In this document: positions 18,985 through 27,496 of the stretch, in pieces | Layout: every line of letters starts with the position of its first letter | Position numbering within the stretch: position 1 is the stretch's first letter | Origin: an uncultured Pelagibacteraceae bacterium | GTDB taxonomy: Bacteria; Pseudomonadota; Alphaproteobacteria; Pelagibacterales; Pelagibacteraceae | DNA length: 64,000 nucleotides | Direction of reading: 5' to 3' | Assembly (NCBI GenBank): GCA_902589305.1 | Contig: CACISL010000002.1 | Location: forward strand, 44,316-108,315 | Notes under the pieces: generated by a model | What the model saw: the letters and a program-made list of their open reading frames with translations, nothing else | What the model was told of the DNA's origin: nothing | The model's database searches: none | Position numbers and translations under genes: made by a program

Positions 18985-21453
18985 TTATATATTTTTCTTA
19001 TCAAAAGGTTTAAAAATTAACAAAAGTTTTGGTAGCAATGTAAGCACGGAGATCATTGCTAAAAGCATTGCGACACCGGTAAAAAACCCGAAATATATTG
19101 TTGGAATAAAATTAGATAAAATTAGAATTGAAAAACCAAAAACTATTGTAATTGAAGTATTTAAAATCGCTATTCCAACAGTGCTATGACATTTATCTAA
19201 CGTTTTATTATAGTCATTTGTTTTTTTGTATTCCTCTTTAAATCTATATATATAATGTATGCTATTATCTACAGCTATTCCAATTGTAATTGCAGCAATA
19301 GTAATAGTCATCATATCTAATGGGATTTCCATTAAACCTATAATGCCTAGTATAAAAAAAGCTGCCAAAAAATTTGGCACTACACCGATTAAAGATAAGA
19401 CAATATTTTTGAATAATATAAAAAACATTATAAATATACCTAACATCACAATGCCTAGGGTTAATATCTGAGACTTAAACAAACTTTGAAGCAAATTATT
19501 AAATAAAATTAATACACCAGTTAATTTAAATTCGGATTTCTCAAGTCCTAATTGATTATTTAAATCATTTTTAATTTTTATAATTAAGTCATTTCTTCTC
19601 AAATTTTCAAGAGAATCTTTAATTCTAACATTTATTCTTGCCTCGTCCTCAGCAACTGAGATATAAGGAGAGACAATTTCACTCTTAATCTCCTCAGGAA
19701 TTTTACTATATAAGACTGCAATCTCTAAACTTTGTAATTCTTTATTGTTTAAATCTTCTGCTACTCTTAAAATAGATCCAAAAGACAGCACTTTTCCAAT
19801 TTCTGGTAATGATTCTAGATAATCATGAACTTTTAAAATTTTATCCATTTTGTCTCTTGTAAACCAATATTTAGATTTATCTTCATCTTTTCCGGTATCT
19901 TCTTCCCACTCTGAAAATTCATCATCAGTTTGATCTTTAATTTGTTTAGATGGAAATTTCAAAATTATATTAAGAGGGGTGGTTCCACCTAGATTATCAT
20001 CAATTTTTTTCATTCCTTTATAAATCTCAGTTTCTTTATCGAAATAATTTATAAAACTATTTTCTACTTCAAGTTTTGTTATACCTATGACACTTGCAAC
20101 AATTATAAAAAAAGTCGAAATAAATAAAATTATTCCACTTTTTTTGGCTATTGATCCCAACAACGAAGTAATTATTGATTTTTCTGTATCTTTAACATTA
20201 ACCTCATTCTCACTAGAAAAAATATTTAATAATGAAGGTAATAGGGTGAAAGTAACTAATAACGAAACTACTAGACCCAAAGTCATCATCCAACCAAAAT
20301 CAATAATAGGTTTTATTCCACTAAAAATTAAAGATAAAAAAGCACAAATAGTTGTAAGTACAGTGTAAAGAATAGGTAGCATCATTTTTTTACTAGATTC
20401 CAAAACAGCTTTTTGCTTATTATACTCTGGATACTCTTTTCTAATTTGTAAAAATCTTACTGTAACATGAATATTCATTGCCATATTCAAAATTAACATC
20501 AATGCAATAAAATTTGATGATATGACAGTTACTTTCCAACCTATAAGACCAAGTAAACCAATCATTATAATTACTGAAGTAGCGCAACCCATCAAAGGCA
20601 TTAATACCCATTTTATGTTTCTAAATATTAACCATAATGTAATAATAATAAAAATTAGTACGCCTATTCCAAAAACTATAATGTCACTTTTAATGTAACT
20701 CATCATATCATCTGCTATCATAGGAATTCCTCCTAAATGAATTTTTGCATTTTCACCGTATTTGTTTATAACGTCTCTTATTTCAGAAATATTTTGATTG
20801 TTTCTAGTGTTAAAAAGATTTTTGTAATCTTCATATTCTTTTATAAATTTTTTATAATTAATCTTTTCTTCCTTAGTTAAACCTATCTCTCTCGATTGGT
20901 TTAAATATTTATCCTTAATTTTTATATATTCTGCTAATCTCTCGTCTTTTTTTAAATAAACAACTATTCCTGAAGTTTTTCCATCCTCACTTATTACGTA
21001 ATTTTTATAAATTGGACTATTTACTATTTCTTCAAAACCTCTTTGCCTATCTATCTCCGGATAAGCTAAAGTTTTATAATTTGTTAGTCTATCCATTAAA
21101 CTTTCATCTGTACTTTTAAGTAAAGGAACATCGATCACTGTAATAACACTATCAACCCAAGTTAGTTTTTCTATCTTTGATTTTAGTAATTGCAAATTTA
21201 GAATAGTTTCTTTATCTGTGAAGCTTGAAACTGGAGTATAAGTTAGAACCAAAAAATCTTTTGATTTATACCTTTCGTTTACCTCTCTAAGATATTTTAG
21301 ATCTTTATCGCCCTCTAAAAGTAATGCATCAGAGGAAGCATCTAAGTTGAAGTTTTTGGCTTGATAAAAAGAAAAAATTATTACTAAAGATAATATTAAA
21401 AGAGTAAACTTCGAAAAATCTATTACCAATTTTTTATAAATATAAGACCACAT
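18985..21453 (-). CDS. RND-superfamily (MMPL/HAE3-type) predicted exporter
   Basis: An 822-residue membrane protein with the duplicated RND architecture: one helix at about 14-30, a large periplasmic loop, five helices (about 255-400, including the sterol-sensing-like ILNMAMNIHVTVRFL region), then a second helix, second loop and helices (about 670-815, with TIGIAVDNSIHYIYRFKEEY). The Asp in GIAVDNSIH is typical of proton-driven MMPL/HAE3 exporters. It lacks the extra length of AcrB-type pumps, so a lipid or other hydrophobic substrate is more likely than drug efflux, but this is inference. It lies between dnaB and cvpA, where other alphaproteobacteria commonly carry alr and radA. Confidence 0.85.
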   Translation of the reverse strand: MWSYIYKKLVIDFSKFTLLILSLVIIFSFYQAKNFNLDASSDALLLEGDKDLKYLREVNERYKSKDFLVLTYTPVSSFTDKETILNLQLLKSKIEKLTWVDSVITVIDVPLLKSTDESLMDRLTNYKTLAYPEIDRQRGFEEIVNSPIYKNYVISEDGKTSGIVVYLKKDERLAEYIKIKDKYLNQSREIGLTKEEKINYKKFIKEYEDYKNLFNTRNNQNISEIRDVINKYGENAKIHLGGIPMIADDMMSYIKSDIIVFGIGVLIFIIITLWLIFRNIKWVLMPLMGCATSVIIMIGLLGLIGWKVTVISSNFIALMLILNMAMNIHVTVRFLQIRKEYPEYNKQKAVLESSKKMMLPILYTVLTTICAFLSLIFSGIKPIIDFGWMMTLGLVVSLLVTFTLLPSLLNIFSSENEVNVKDTEKSIITSLLGSIAKKSGIILFISTFFIIVASVIGITKLEVENSFINYFDKETEIYKGMKKIDDNLGGTTPLNIILKFPSKQIKDQTDDEFSEWEEDTGKDEDKSKYWFTRDKMDKILKVHDYLESLPEIGKVLSFGSILRVAEDLNNKELQSLEIAVLYSKIPEEIKSEIVSPYISVAEDEARINVRIKDSLENLRRNDLIIKIKNDLNNQLGLEKSEFKLTGVLILFNNLLQSLFKSQILTLGIVMLGIFIMFFILFKNIVLSLIGVVPNFLAAFFILGIIGLMEIPLDMMTITIAAITIGIAVDNSIHYIYRFKEEYKKTNDYNKTLDKCHSTVGIAILNTSITIVFGFSILILSNFIPTIYFGFFTGVAMLLAMISVLTLLPKLLLIFKPFDKKNI

Positions 21454-21506
21454 TGAGATATTTCAGATATATCTTAATTTATTTATAACTAAAGAAAAAA
21501 TTGAAC

Positions 21507-22931
21507 CTAATTTTTGCTTAAATCTTTAAATTTGGTGTAAATACCCTCAAACTCTACTTTCACAGTGCCAGTTGGACCATGCCTTTGTTTGCCAAGTATT
21601 ATATCGGCAAGTCCATTTACATCATTCATTTTAGATTGCCACTCTGCATGCTCTATTGAACCTAACTTAGGTTGTTTTCTCTCTAAATAATATGCTTCTC
21701 TATAAACAAACATTACTACATCAGCATCTTGTTCAATAGAGCCAGATTCTCTTAGATCCGCCAACTGAGGTTGCTTATCATCTCTTTGTTCTACAGCTCT
21801 AGATAATTGTGATAAAGCTAAAACAGGCACAGAAAGCTCTTTTGCAAGAGCTTTTAAGCCTTGGGTAATTTCTGAAATTTCCTGAACTCTACCTTCATTT
21901 TTTCCTAAATTTGATCTCATTAACTGGATATAATCTACGACAATCAAATTTAATCCAAAAAGTCGTTTTATTCTTCTTGCCCTATTACTTAAAGTCGCAA
22001 TTGTTATTGCAGGAGTTTCATCTATATATAAAGGTAAGTTGTAAATATTTCTCGAAGTTTCAATATACCTATTTATTTCCTCTTCAGTAACTTTTCCACG
22101 TCTAATGTCATCAGATTTTATTTTAGCTTGTTCAGAAAGAATTCTAGTAGACAATTGTTCTGAAGACATCTCTAAAGAAAAAAAAGCAACAGAGGATTTT
22201 TCTTGCCTTTTTAAAATATTCTGGGCTGCGTTGTAAGCAATATTTGTTGCTAATGCAGTCTTACCCATAGATGGCCTCCCAGCAATAATTATCAAATCTG
22301 ATTTATGTAATCCACCTAACTTTTCATCTAAATCAGTAAGACCAGTTGGAACACCTACAATTCCTTGATCACTTTGCATCGCTTTTGTAGCCATTGCGAT
22401 GGTTTGATCCAGAGCTTGATTAAATTTTTGAAATGATTGAGAAAAACTACCTCTTTCGGCTAAGTCAAATAGTGATTTCTCAGTTCCTTCAATTATATTT
22501 TCAGCATTTTGTTCTTGAGCACTAGCATTAAGAGTATCTGAAGATAATTTATTAGAGATTAAAACAAGCTCTCTTCTTAGGTACATTTCATGAATTATTT
22601 TTGCATAATCCACCGCCTGTTTAGTTGATCCTGAAAACCTTGTTAACTTTACAAGATATTCAGTACCACCAACTTCTTCTAACATATCATCTTTTTCAAA
22701 AAAATTTTTTAAAGTAATAGGATTAGCGATCATTCCTTTATTATTTAAATTTTCTATTACTTCATATATCTTTATATGAGCAGGATCATAAAATATTGAA
22801 GAATTAATAATTGTTGATATCTCGTCTAAAATATCATTGTTCACTAATATTGATCCTAATAAAGCCTGTTCAGCTTCGATATTAGATGGCTGCTTGTTAT
22901 CTGAATTTAAAATTGATTTTGTATTTTGCAT
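21507..22931 (-). CDS. dnaB: Replicative DNA helicase DnaB
   Basis: Hexameric 5'-3' helicase that unwinds DNA at the replication fork and recruits primase. The N-terminal domain begins with PSNIEAEQALLGSIL. The RecA-like C-terminal domain shows Walker A GRPSMGKTALA (near 217), Walker B LIVVDYIQLM, the ADLRESGSIEQDADVVMFVYREAYY segment and the final KQRHGPTGTVKVEF. The ATG at 22931 (MQNTKSIL) is chosen over a GTG two codons upstream. About 474 residues, with no intein in the P-loop, a frequent insertion site in other bacteria. It follows rplI in the conserved rpsF-rpsR-rplI-dnaB order, with a 74-base gap between rplI and dnaB. Confidence 0.97.
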   Translation of the reverse strand: MQNTKSILNSDNKQPSNIEAEQALLGSILVNNDILDEISTIINSSIFYDPAHIKIYEVIENLNNKGMIANPITLKNFFEKDDMLEEVGGTEYLVKLTRFSGSTKQAVDYAKIIHEMYLRRELVLISNKLSSDTLNASAQEQNAENIIEGTEKSLFDLAERGSFSQSFQKFNQALDQTIAMATKAMQSDQGIVGVPTGLTDLDEKLGGLHKSDLIIIAGRPSMGKTALATNIAYNAAQNILKRQEKSSVAFFSLEMSSEQLSTRILSEQAKIKSDDIRRGKVTEEEINRYIETSRNIYNLPLYIDETPAITIATLSNRARRIKRLFGLNLIVVDYIQLMRSNLGKNEGRVQEISEITQGLKALAKELSVPVLALSQLSRAVEQRDDKQPQLADLRESGSIEQDADVVMFVYREAYYLERKQPKLGSIEHAEWQSKMNDVNGLADIILGKQRHGPTGTVKVEFEGIYTKFKDLSKN

Positions 22932-23005
22932 ATACACATAATAGATAAACGATGTAATTGATAAAGAGAAAAGTTACTAACGACTTTTTTAGAATTGTGG
23001 AAAAG

Positions 23006-23461
23006 TTATTTTGATTGAATCTTATCTATTTTTATTGAAATATTGGCTTTTACTTCAGAATGAAAGTTAATATCAACTTTAAAAATTCCAATTTTATTAA
23101 GTTCTTCTTTTAATATAATTTGTGAAGGGCTAACTTCAGCATTAACTTTTTCTTTGATTAAATTTGTTATTTCCTTAGGCTTAATCGAGCCGTAAAGATC
23201 TCCGTTTTCTTTACTTTCCTTTGAAAATAAGAAAGTTTTATTATTCACTAGTTTTGCAATTTGCTTAAATTGATTTTTAATTTCTGTGTTTTTTTTATTT
23301 AGCTCGTCTTTTTTCTTATTTACAAAATCTTGATTTTTCTCATTAAACCTTAATGCTTTACCTTGTTTCAGAAGAAAATTTCTGCCGTAACCATTTTTGA
23401 CTTTAACTTTGTCCCCAATATTTCCTAAATTAAGTATATTTTCTAATAAAATTAGTTCCAT
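23006..23461 (-). CDS. rplI: 50S ribosomal protein L9
   Basis: Binds 23S rRNA near the base of the L1 stalk. The N-terminal domain has the L9 signature (LLENILNLGNIGDKVKVKNGYGRNFLLKQGKA), followed by a long connecting helix rich in Lys and Asn (DFVNKKKDELNKKNTEIKNQF) and a C-terminal domain with GDLYGSIKPKEI. The 151-residue length is normal. The start lies one base after the rpsR stop on the minus strand, so the two are effectively coupled. Confidence 0.97.
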   Translation of the reverse strand: MELILLENILNLGNIGDKVKVKNGYGRNFLLKQGKALRFNEKNQDFVNKKKDELNKKNTEIKNQFKQIAKLVNNKTFLFSKESKENGDLYGSIKPKEITNLIKEKVNAEVSPSQIILKEELNKIGIFKVDINFHSEVKANISIKIDKIQSK

Positions 23462-23462
23462 T

Positions 23463-23735
23463 CTATATTAATCCCAAAACCTTGGCTTTTTTTATTTCTT
23501 GGTTTAGCTTTCTTTGTTTGTTGAAAGATACTGATGTAATTTTAGATGAAATTATTTTTCCATTATCAGATAAATATTTCCTTAATAAACTTATATTTTT
23601 ATAATCAATTGTTGGAGCATTTTTTATTGACAAAGGACACTTCTTCGAAAATTTTCCATCATTTTTTTGGAATAAACTTAACTTATTAAGAGAATTTGAT
23701 CCTTTTTTTTGAAATTTCTTATTTTTTCTTTTCAT
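23463..23735 (-). CDS. rpsR: 30S ribosomal protein S18
   Basis: Small-subunit protein that pairs with S6 on the 16S rRNA platform. The conserved core is visible as CPLSIKNAPTIDYKNISLLRKYLSDNGKIISSKITSVSFNKQRKLNQEIKKAKVLGLI. At 90 residues it is slightly longer than E. coli S18 (75) because of a Lys-rich N-terminal extension (MKRKNKKFQKKG), as in other alphaproteobacteria. It is encoded between rpsF (19-base gap) and rplI (one-base gap) in the usual order, allowing stoichiometric production with S6. Confidence 0.96.
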   Translation of the reverse strand: MKRKNKKFQKKGSNSLNKLSLFQKNDGKFSKKCPLSIKNAPTIDYKNISLLRKYLSDNGKIISSKITSVSFNKQRKLNQEIKKAKVLGLI

Positions 23736-23754
23736 ATATTTTTATTTTTTATTT

Positions 23755-24078
23755 TTATTTTTCTTTTTTAAAATATTCACTTTTTGTATCTAATTTTTTG
23801 TATTTTACAGTCAAATATCTTATTACAGATCCATCAACTCTAATTTTTTTTTCAATTTCATTTAAAGTATTTTTATTACCTTCAAATTTATAGTGTATAT
23901 AGAAACCTTTTTTGAAGTTTTTAATTTTATTAGCTAAATTTAAAAGTCCCCACTCTTCAATTTTAATGACTTTTCCAGATGAGTCATTGATTATTTTATT
24001 ATATTTATCTTTGATAGACTTTAAGTCTTTTTCTGGTAAGTCTTGTCTCGCTACAATAGTATTTTCGTAAAAAGCCAT
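23755..24078 (-). CDS. rpsF: 30S ribosomal protein S6
   Basis: Small-subunit protein forming a heterodimer with S18. MAFYENTIVARQDL at the N-terminus, KIEEWGLLNLANKIKNFKKGFYIHYKFEG in the middle and EKKIRVDGSVIRYLTVKYKK are the S6 family blocks. The 107-residue length is normal; the C-terminus is a short Lys/Glu-rich tail. It is the first gene of the minus-strand rpsF-rpsR-rplI-dnaB series and faces fabD across a 101-base, very A+T-rich gap that must hold promoters for both directions. Confidence 0.96.
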   Translation of the reverse strand: MAFYENTIVARQDLPEKDLKSIKDKYNKIINDSSGKVIKIEEWGLLNLANKIKNFKKGFYIHYKFEGNKNTLNEIEKKIRVDGSVIRYLTVKYKKLDTKSEYFKKEK

Positions 24079-24179
24079 GTTTTATATGTTATTAAAATTT
24101 GTTAATAATTTTTAAAAAGAGGTTTATACTATAATGAATAATTATAGCAATATAAATTATTATCGTTATTATTATAAAA

Positions 24180-25121
24180 ATGAACGCTTTATTATTCCCT
24201 GGTCAAGGATCACAAGTAGTGGGCATGGGATCAGAATTCTATAACAATTTTGATATCGTAAAAAATTATTTTAAACAAGTAGATGACAAATTAAATTATC
24301 CTCTTTCTAAAATTATTTTAGAGGGACCCGAAGAGCAACTCCAATTAACAAAAAATACTCAACCAGCAATTCTAACGATAAGTTACTCTATATTTCAAGT
24401 TTTAAAAAACGAATATAACTTAAATCTAAATTTTTTTAAATATTTTGCAGGCCATTCATTAGGAGAGTACAGCGCTTTAGTTTGTTCTGGAGCTTTAGAT
24501 TTTCATGATGCAATTTTTTTATTACATGAAAGAGGCAAAGCAATGCAGGAGGCAGTTCCAATAGGAAAAGGAAGTATGCTAGCTGTTTTAGGAGTTAAAA
24601 CTCAGGAACTAATGACTATATTAAAACAAGAAAATAAGAATAAGGGAATTTGTGAAATTGCCAATGATAATGCAGAAGGCCAAATTATAATTAGCGGTGA
24701 CAAAGAATCTGTAGATAATTTTCAAACTATTTTAAAAAAAAAAAGAATAAAGTCTATACCCTTAAAAGTAAGCGCCCCATTTCATTGTTCTTTGATGAAT
24801 CCAGCTGCAGAAAAAATGAAAAATAAAATTAATAATATTGAATTTAAATCTCCTAACCTAGAATTAGTTAGTAATGTGACAGCTAAATCTGAAAAAGACC
24901 CTAATAATATAAAAAAGCTTTTGGTGGACCAAATTTTCTCAACTGTAAGATGGCGTGAAAGTATTATTTATATTTCTAATGGAGGTGTTAAGAATTTTAT
25001 AGAAATAGGGCCAGGTAAAGTGTTAACTGGGATGGTGAAAAGGACTATTAGAAACGTAAATTGCTTTTCAATTAATACAATTGCTGATATTAAAAATTTA
25101 AATAATGAACTTAAAAAATAA
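24180..25121 (+). CDS. fabD: Malonyl CoA-acyl carrier protein transacylase
   Basis: Transfers malonyl from CoA to acyl carrier protein, loading the extender unit for fatty acid synthesis. The 313-residue alpha/beta hydrolase-like fold has the oxyanion segment FPGQGSQ at the N-terminus, the nucleophile Ser93 in GHSLGEYSAL, the conserved Arg in LLHERGKAMQ, and the catalytic His in APFHCSLM. It leads the fabD-fabG-acpP-gmk unit and overlaps fabG by 17 bases. The upstream gap to rpsF contains TATACT/TATAAT (24125-24135) as likely -10 material, with no clear -35. Confidence 0.97.
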   Translation: MNALLFPGQGSQVVGMGSEFYNNFDIVKNYFKQVDDKLNYPLSKIILEGPEEQLQLTKNTQPAILTISYSIFQVLKNEYNLNLNFFKYFAGHSLGEYSALVCSGALDFHDAIFLLHERGKAMQEAVPIGKGSMLAVLGVKTQELMTILKQENKNKGICEIANDNAEGQIIISGDKESVDNFQTILKKKRIKSIPLKVSAPFHCSLMNPAAEKMKNKINNIEFKSPNLELVSNVTAKSEKDPNNIKKLLVDQIFSTVRWRESIIYISNGGVKNFIEIGPGKVLTGMVKRTIRNVNCFSINTIADIKNLNNELKK

Positions 25122-25836
25122 AAAAGTTTTAATAACCGGAGCTACCGGAGGAATAGGAAACTCTCTTGTAGAAAAATTTAATTATTTGGGATCAACTATT
25201 TTAGCTACAGGAACTAATGAAGAAAAGCTCACTAAATTAAAAAGTAAATTTGAGAATATAAATATTGAAAAATTCAGACTAGAAGATCACGATAAAATTG
25301 AAGAATTTATAGATAAAGTTGATAAAAAATTTGATGGTTTAGATATTCTTATTAATAATGCTGGTATAAATTTGGATAACTTGTCAATTAGGCTTACTCA
25401 AGAAAATTGGAAAAAAGTATTAGATATAAACTTAACATCTACATTTTTAATGTGCAAATATGCAATAAAAAAAATGCTAAGAAAAAAAAAAGGTAAAATA
25501 ATTAACATTACATCAATAGTTGGACATACCGGAAATCTGGGTCAAGCAAATTATGCTGCATCAAAAGCCGGTATAGTTGCATTTTCGAAAAGTTTAGCTA
25601 TTGAATATGCAAAAAAAAAAATTAACATTAATTGTGTCTCACCAGGATTCATAAAAACAGATATGACCGATAAAATAAATGATGAATTTAAACAATCACT
25701 AATTAATAAAATCCCTTCAGGATACCTTGGATCGGGAGAGGATGTTTCAAATTGCGTAGCTTTTTTAGCTTCAGATTTATCTGATTATATAAATGGAGAA
25801 ACTATTCATGTTAATGGCGGGATGTATATGTCTTGA
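25105..25836 (+). CDS. fabG: 3-oxoacyl-ACP reductase
   Basis: Short-chain dehydrogenase that reduces beta-ketoacyl-ACP with NADPH in each elongation round. The 243 residues show the cofactor loop TGATGGIG at the N-terminus, the NNAGI motif, the catalytic Ser region ITSIVGHTGN, and the Tyr150-x3-Lys154 pair in YAASKAG. The C-terminal GETIHVNGGMYM is characteristic of FabG. The start overlaps the end of fabD, and a likely acpP promoter lies across its own stop codon. Confidence 0.96.
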   Translation: MNLKNKKVLITGATGGIGNSLVEKFNYLGSTILATGTNEEKLTKLKSKFENINIEKFRLEDHDKIEEFIDKVDKKFDGLDILINNAGINLDNLSIRLTQENWKKVLDINLTSTFLMCKYAIKKMLRKKKGKIINITSIVGHTGNLGQANYAASKAGIVAFSKSLAIEYAKKKININCVSPGFIKTDMTDKINDEFKQSLINKIPSGYLGSGEDVSNCVAFLASDLSDYINGETIHVNGGMYMS

Positions 25837-25860
25837 CAATTCTGTTCAATAATCTATTAA
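25833..25860 (+). promoter_or_regulatory. Candidate sigma-70 promoter for acpP
   Basis: TTGACA (25833-25838, a perfect -35 consensus) and TATTAA (25855-25860) are separated by 16 bases and lie 28 bases before the acpP ATG. The -35 overlaps the fabG stop codon. An extra promoter would fit the much higher demand for acyl carrier protein than for FabD and FabG. Sequence match only. Confidence 0.5.
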
Positions 25861-25887
25861 GAAATTATATACACAAGAAAGGAATTC

Positions 25888-26127
25888 ATGTCAGAAGATA
25901 TAAAAGGAAAAATAAAAAAAATTGTAGCAGACCACTTAGGTATTGAAGAGGAAAAAGTTACCGAAGAAGCAAGTTTTATTGATGATTTAGGAGCTGATAG
26001 TTTAGATACAGTGGAATTAGTAATGGCTTTTGAAGAGGAATTTGGATCAGAAATTTCTGATAATGAAGCAGAAAAAATTTTAACTGTTGGTGATGCAATA
26101 AAGTTTATTGAGAGTAAATCAAACTAA
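25888..26127 (+). CDS. acpP: Acyl carrier protein
   Basis: Carries growing acyl chains on a 4'-phosphopantetheine arm attached to Ser38 in the [20 protein letters not shown] motif. The 79-residue, strongly acidic four-helix protein is standard. A clear ribosome site (AAAGGA, 25878-25883) precedes the ATG, one of the better ones in this window. Its own promoter is likely upstream. The usual downstream fabF is absent; gmk follows after 18 bases. The pantetheine source links indirectly to panB at 14382. Confidence 0.97.
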   Translation: MSEDIKGKIKKIVADHLGIEEEKVTEEASFIDDLGADSLDTVELVMAFEEEFGSEISDNEAEKILTVGDAIKFIESKSN

Positions 26128-26145
26128 AAATATTTAAATTATTAT

Positions 26146-26736
26146 ATGCATGATGGAGAAAATATCATGGTTGTTCTTTCTTCTCCATCTGGGGTAGGCA
26201 AAACAACTCTTACTAAAAAAATACAACAAAAATATCCAAATTTTAAAATTTCAGTATCACATACTACCAGACCTCCTAGATCAAATGAGGTTGATGGAAT
26301 AGATTATCACTTTGTAAAACATGAAAAGTTTGAAAAATTAATTTCTGAGGGAAAATTTTATGAGCACGCAAAAATTTTTGAAAATTATTATGGTACCCTA
26401 AAAAAAAATGTTGATGACTCAATAAAAAAAAATGACATTATATTTGATATCGATTGGCAAGGAACCAAGCAGCTATCTAAATTCAAAAATTTAAAATTAA
26501 TAAAAATATATTTAATAGTAGAAAAAAGTGAATTAAAAGAAAGACTTATTAAAAGAAATCAAAATACTGATGAAGAAGTAGAAAAAAGATTTAATTCATT
26601 CGATGAAAATATCAAGCATTGGAACGATTACGATTATATATTAATAAATGAAAATTTAGAGATATGTTTTAAACAAATTGAAAACATTATATTAAGTCAT
26701 AAAAAAAGCTCTATTTCTTTTCAAATTGTTCAGTAA
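26146..26736 (+). CDS. gmk: Guanylate kinase
   Basis: Phosphorylates GMP (and dGMP) to GDP with ATP. The P-loop is SSPSGVGKTT at 12-21; the GMP-binding region follows as SVSHTTRPPRSNEVDGIDYHFV, then FYEHAKIFENYYGT. The 196-residue length is normal. An internal ATG at 26167 would give MVVLSSPSG, but the start at 26146 is kept because alphaproteobacterial Gmk proteins usually carry a few residues before this point. It is downstream of acpP and convergent with rsmA, overlapping it by 26 bases, the longest tail-to-tail overlap here. It continues the purine route from guaB and guaA. Confidence 0.95.
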   Translation: MHDGENIMVVLSSPSGVGKTTLTKKIQQKYPNFKISVSHTTRPPRSNEVDGIDYHFVKHEKFEKLISEGKFYEHAKIFENYYGTLKKNVDDSIKKNDIIFDIDWQGTKQLSKFKNLKLIKIYLIVEKSELKERLIKRNQNTDEEVEKRFNSFDENIKHWNDYDYILINENLEICFKQIENIILSHKKSSISFQIVQ

Positions 26737-27496
26737 TTTTATAATAAGTTTCAGGTTTTATTTCCCCAGGTCTGAATTTTTTATTTAAGAAAGATACATT
26801 TTTTAGTTTTTCAAGAGAAAATAATTTTTTTAAATTTTTATTTACCATTTTTCTTTTATTTGAAAATAAAACATTAGTAATTTTTTCAAGATTTTGTATA
26901 TCTTTTATTTCAAACATTAATTTCTTTTTAGGTTTAAAGTGTAATACTAAAGATGAAACTTTCGGTTTAGGAAAAAAACAATTAGGGGATACAGGAAATT
27001 TATCAATTATATTAAGCCTATAATTAGTTAAAATTGATAATCTCCCATAATTTTTTGAAGGGAATTTACCAAAAATTTTTTGAGCAAGCTCTTTTTGAAA
27101 CATAAATATAAGATCCGAGTAACCAGGCGGCCATTTTTTATTTTTTATAAATTTTACTAAAATTTGTGAAGATATGTTGTAGGGCAAGTTACCAAAAACT
27201 ACAAAATTTTTTAAACTTATTTTTTCTATATCAAACTTAAGTATATCTTTATTAAATATTTTTACTCGTTTGTCGCTACCAAATTTTATATTTAATTCTT
27301 CTGATAATTGTGCATCTTTTTCAATTAAAATAAGAGATTTTGGATTATTTTCTAAAATTACCGTAGTTAACTCACCTCTACCTGGCCCTATCTCCAAAAT
27401 ATTTTTGTCAACTATGTCAACTGATTTGATTATTTTCTTAATTATATTTTTATCGATTAAAAAATTTTGACCTAGAGATTTCTTAGCATATTTCAT
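26711..27496 (-). CDS. rsmA: 16S rRNA (adenine1518-N6/adenine1519-N6)-dimethyltransferase
   Basis: KsgA-type enzyme that dimethylates two adjacent adenines in helix 45 of 16S rRNA late in 30S assembly. The 261 residues open with KKSLGQNFLID, then the SAM-binding ILEIGPGRGELT (33-44), the catalytic FGNLPYNIS, and the C-terminal FSNKRKMVNKNLKKL domain. It is the last gene of the lptF-lptG-lptD-surA-pdxA-rsmA series; its start overlaps the pdxA stop as ATGA (27493-27496). In related genomes the same order is standard. Confidence 0.97.
   Translation of the reverse strand: MKYAKKSLGQNFLIDKNIIKKIIKSVDIVDKNILEIGPGRGELTTVILENNPKSLILIEKDAQLSEELNIKFGSDKRVKIFNKDILKFDIEKISLKNFVVFGNLPYNISSQILVKFIKNKKWPPGYSDLIFMFQKELAQKIFGKFPSKNYGRLSILTNYRLNIIDKFPVSPNCFFPKPKVSSLVLHFKPKKKLMFEIKDIQNLEKITNVLFSNKRKMVNKNLKKLFSLEKLKNVSFLNKKFRPGEIKPETYYKITEQFEKK

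Noticed and set aside
22932..22937. GTG start for dnaB two codons upstream
   Set aside because: An ATG follows directly and matches the family start; the GTG has no supporting ribosome site.
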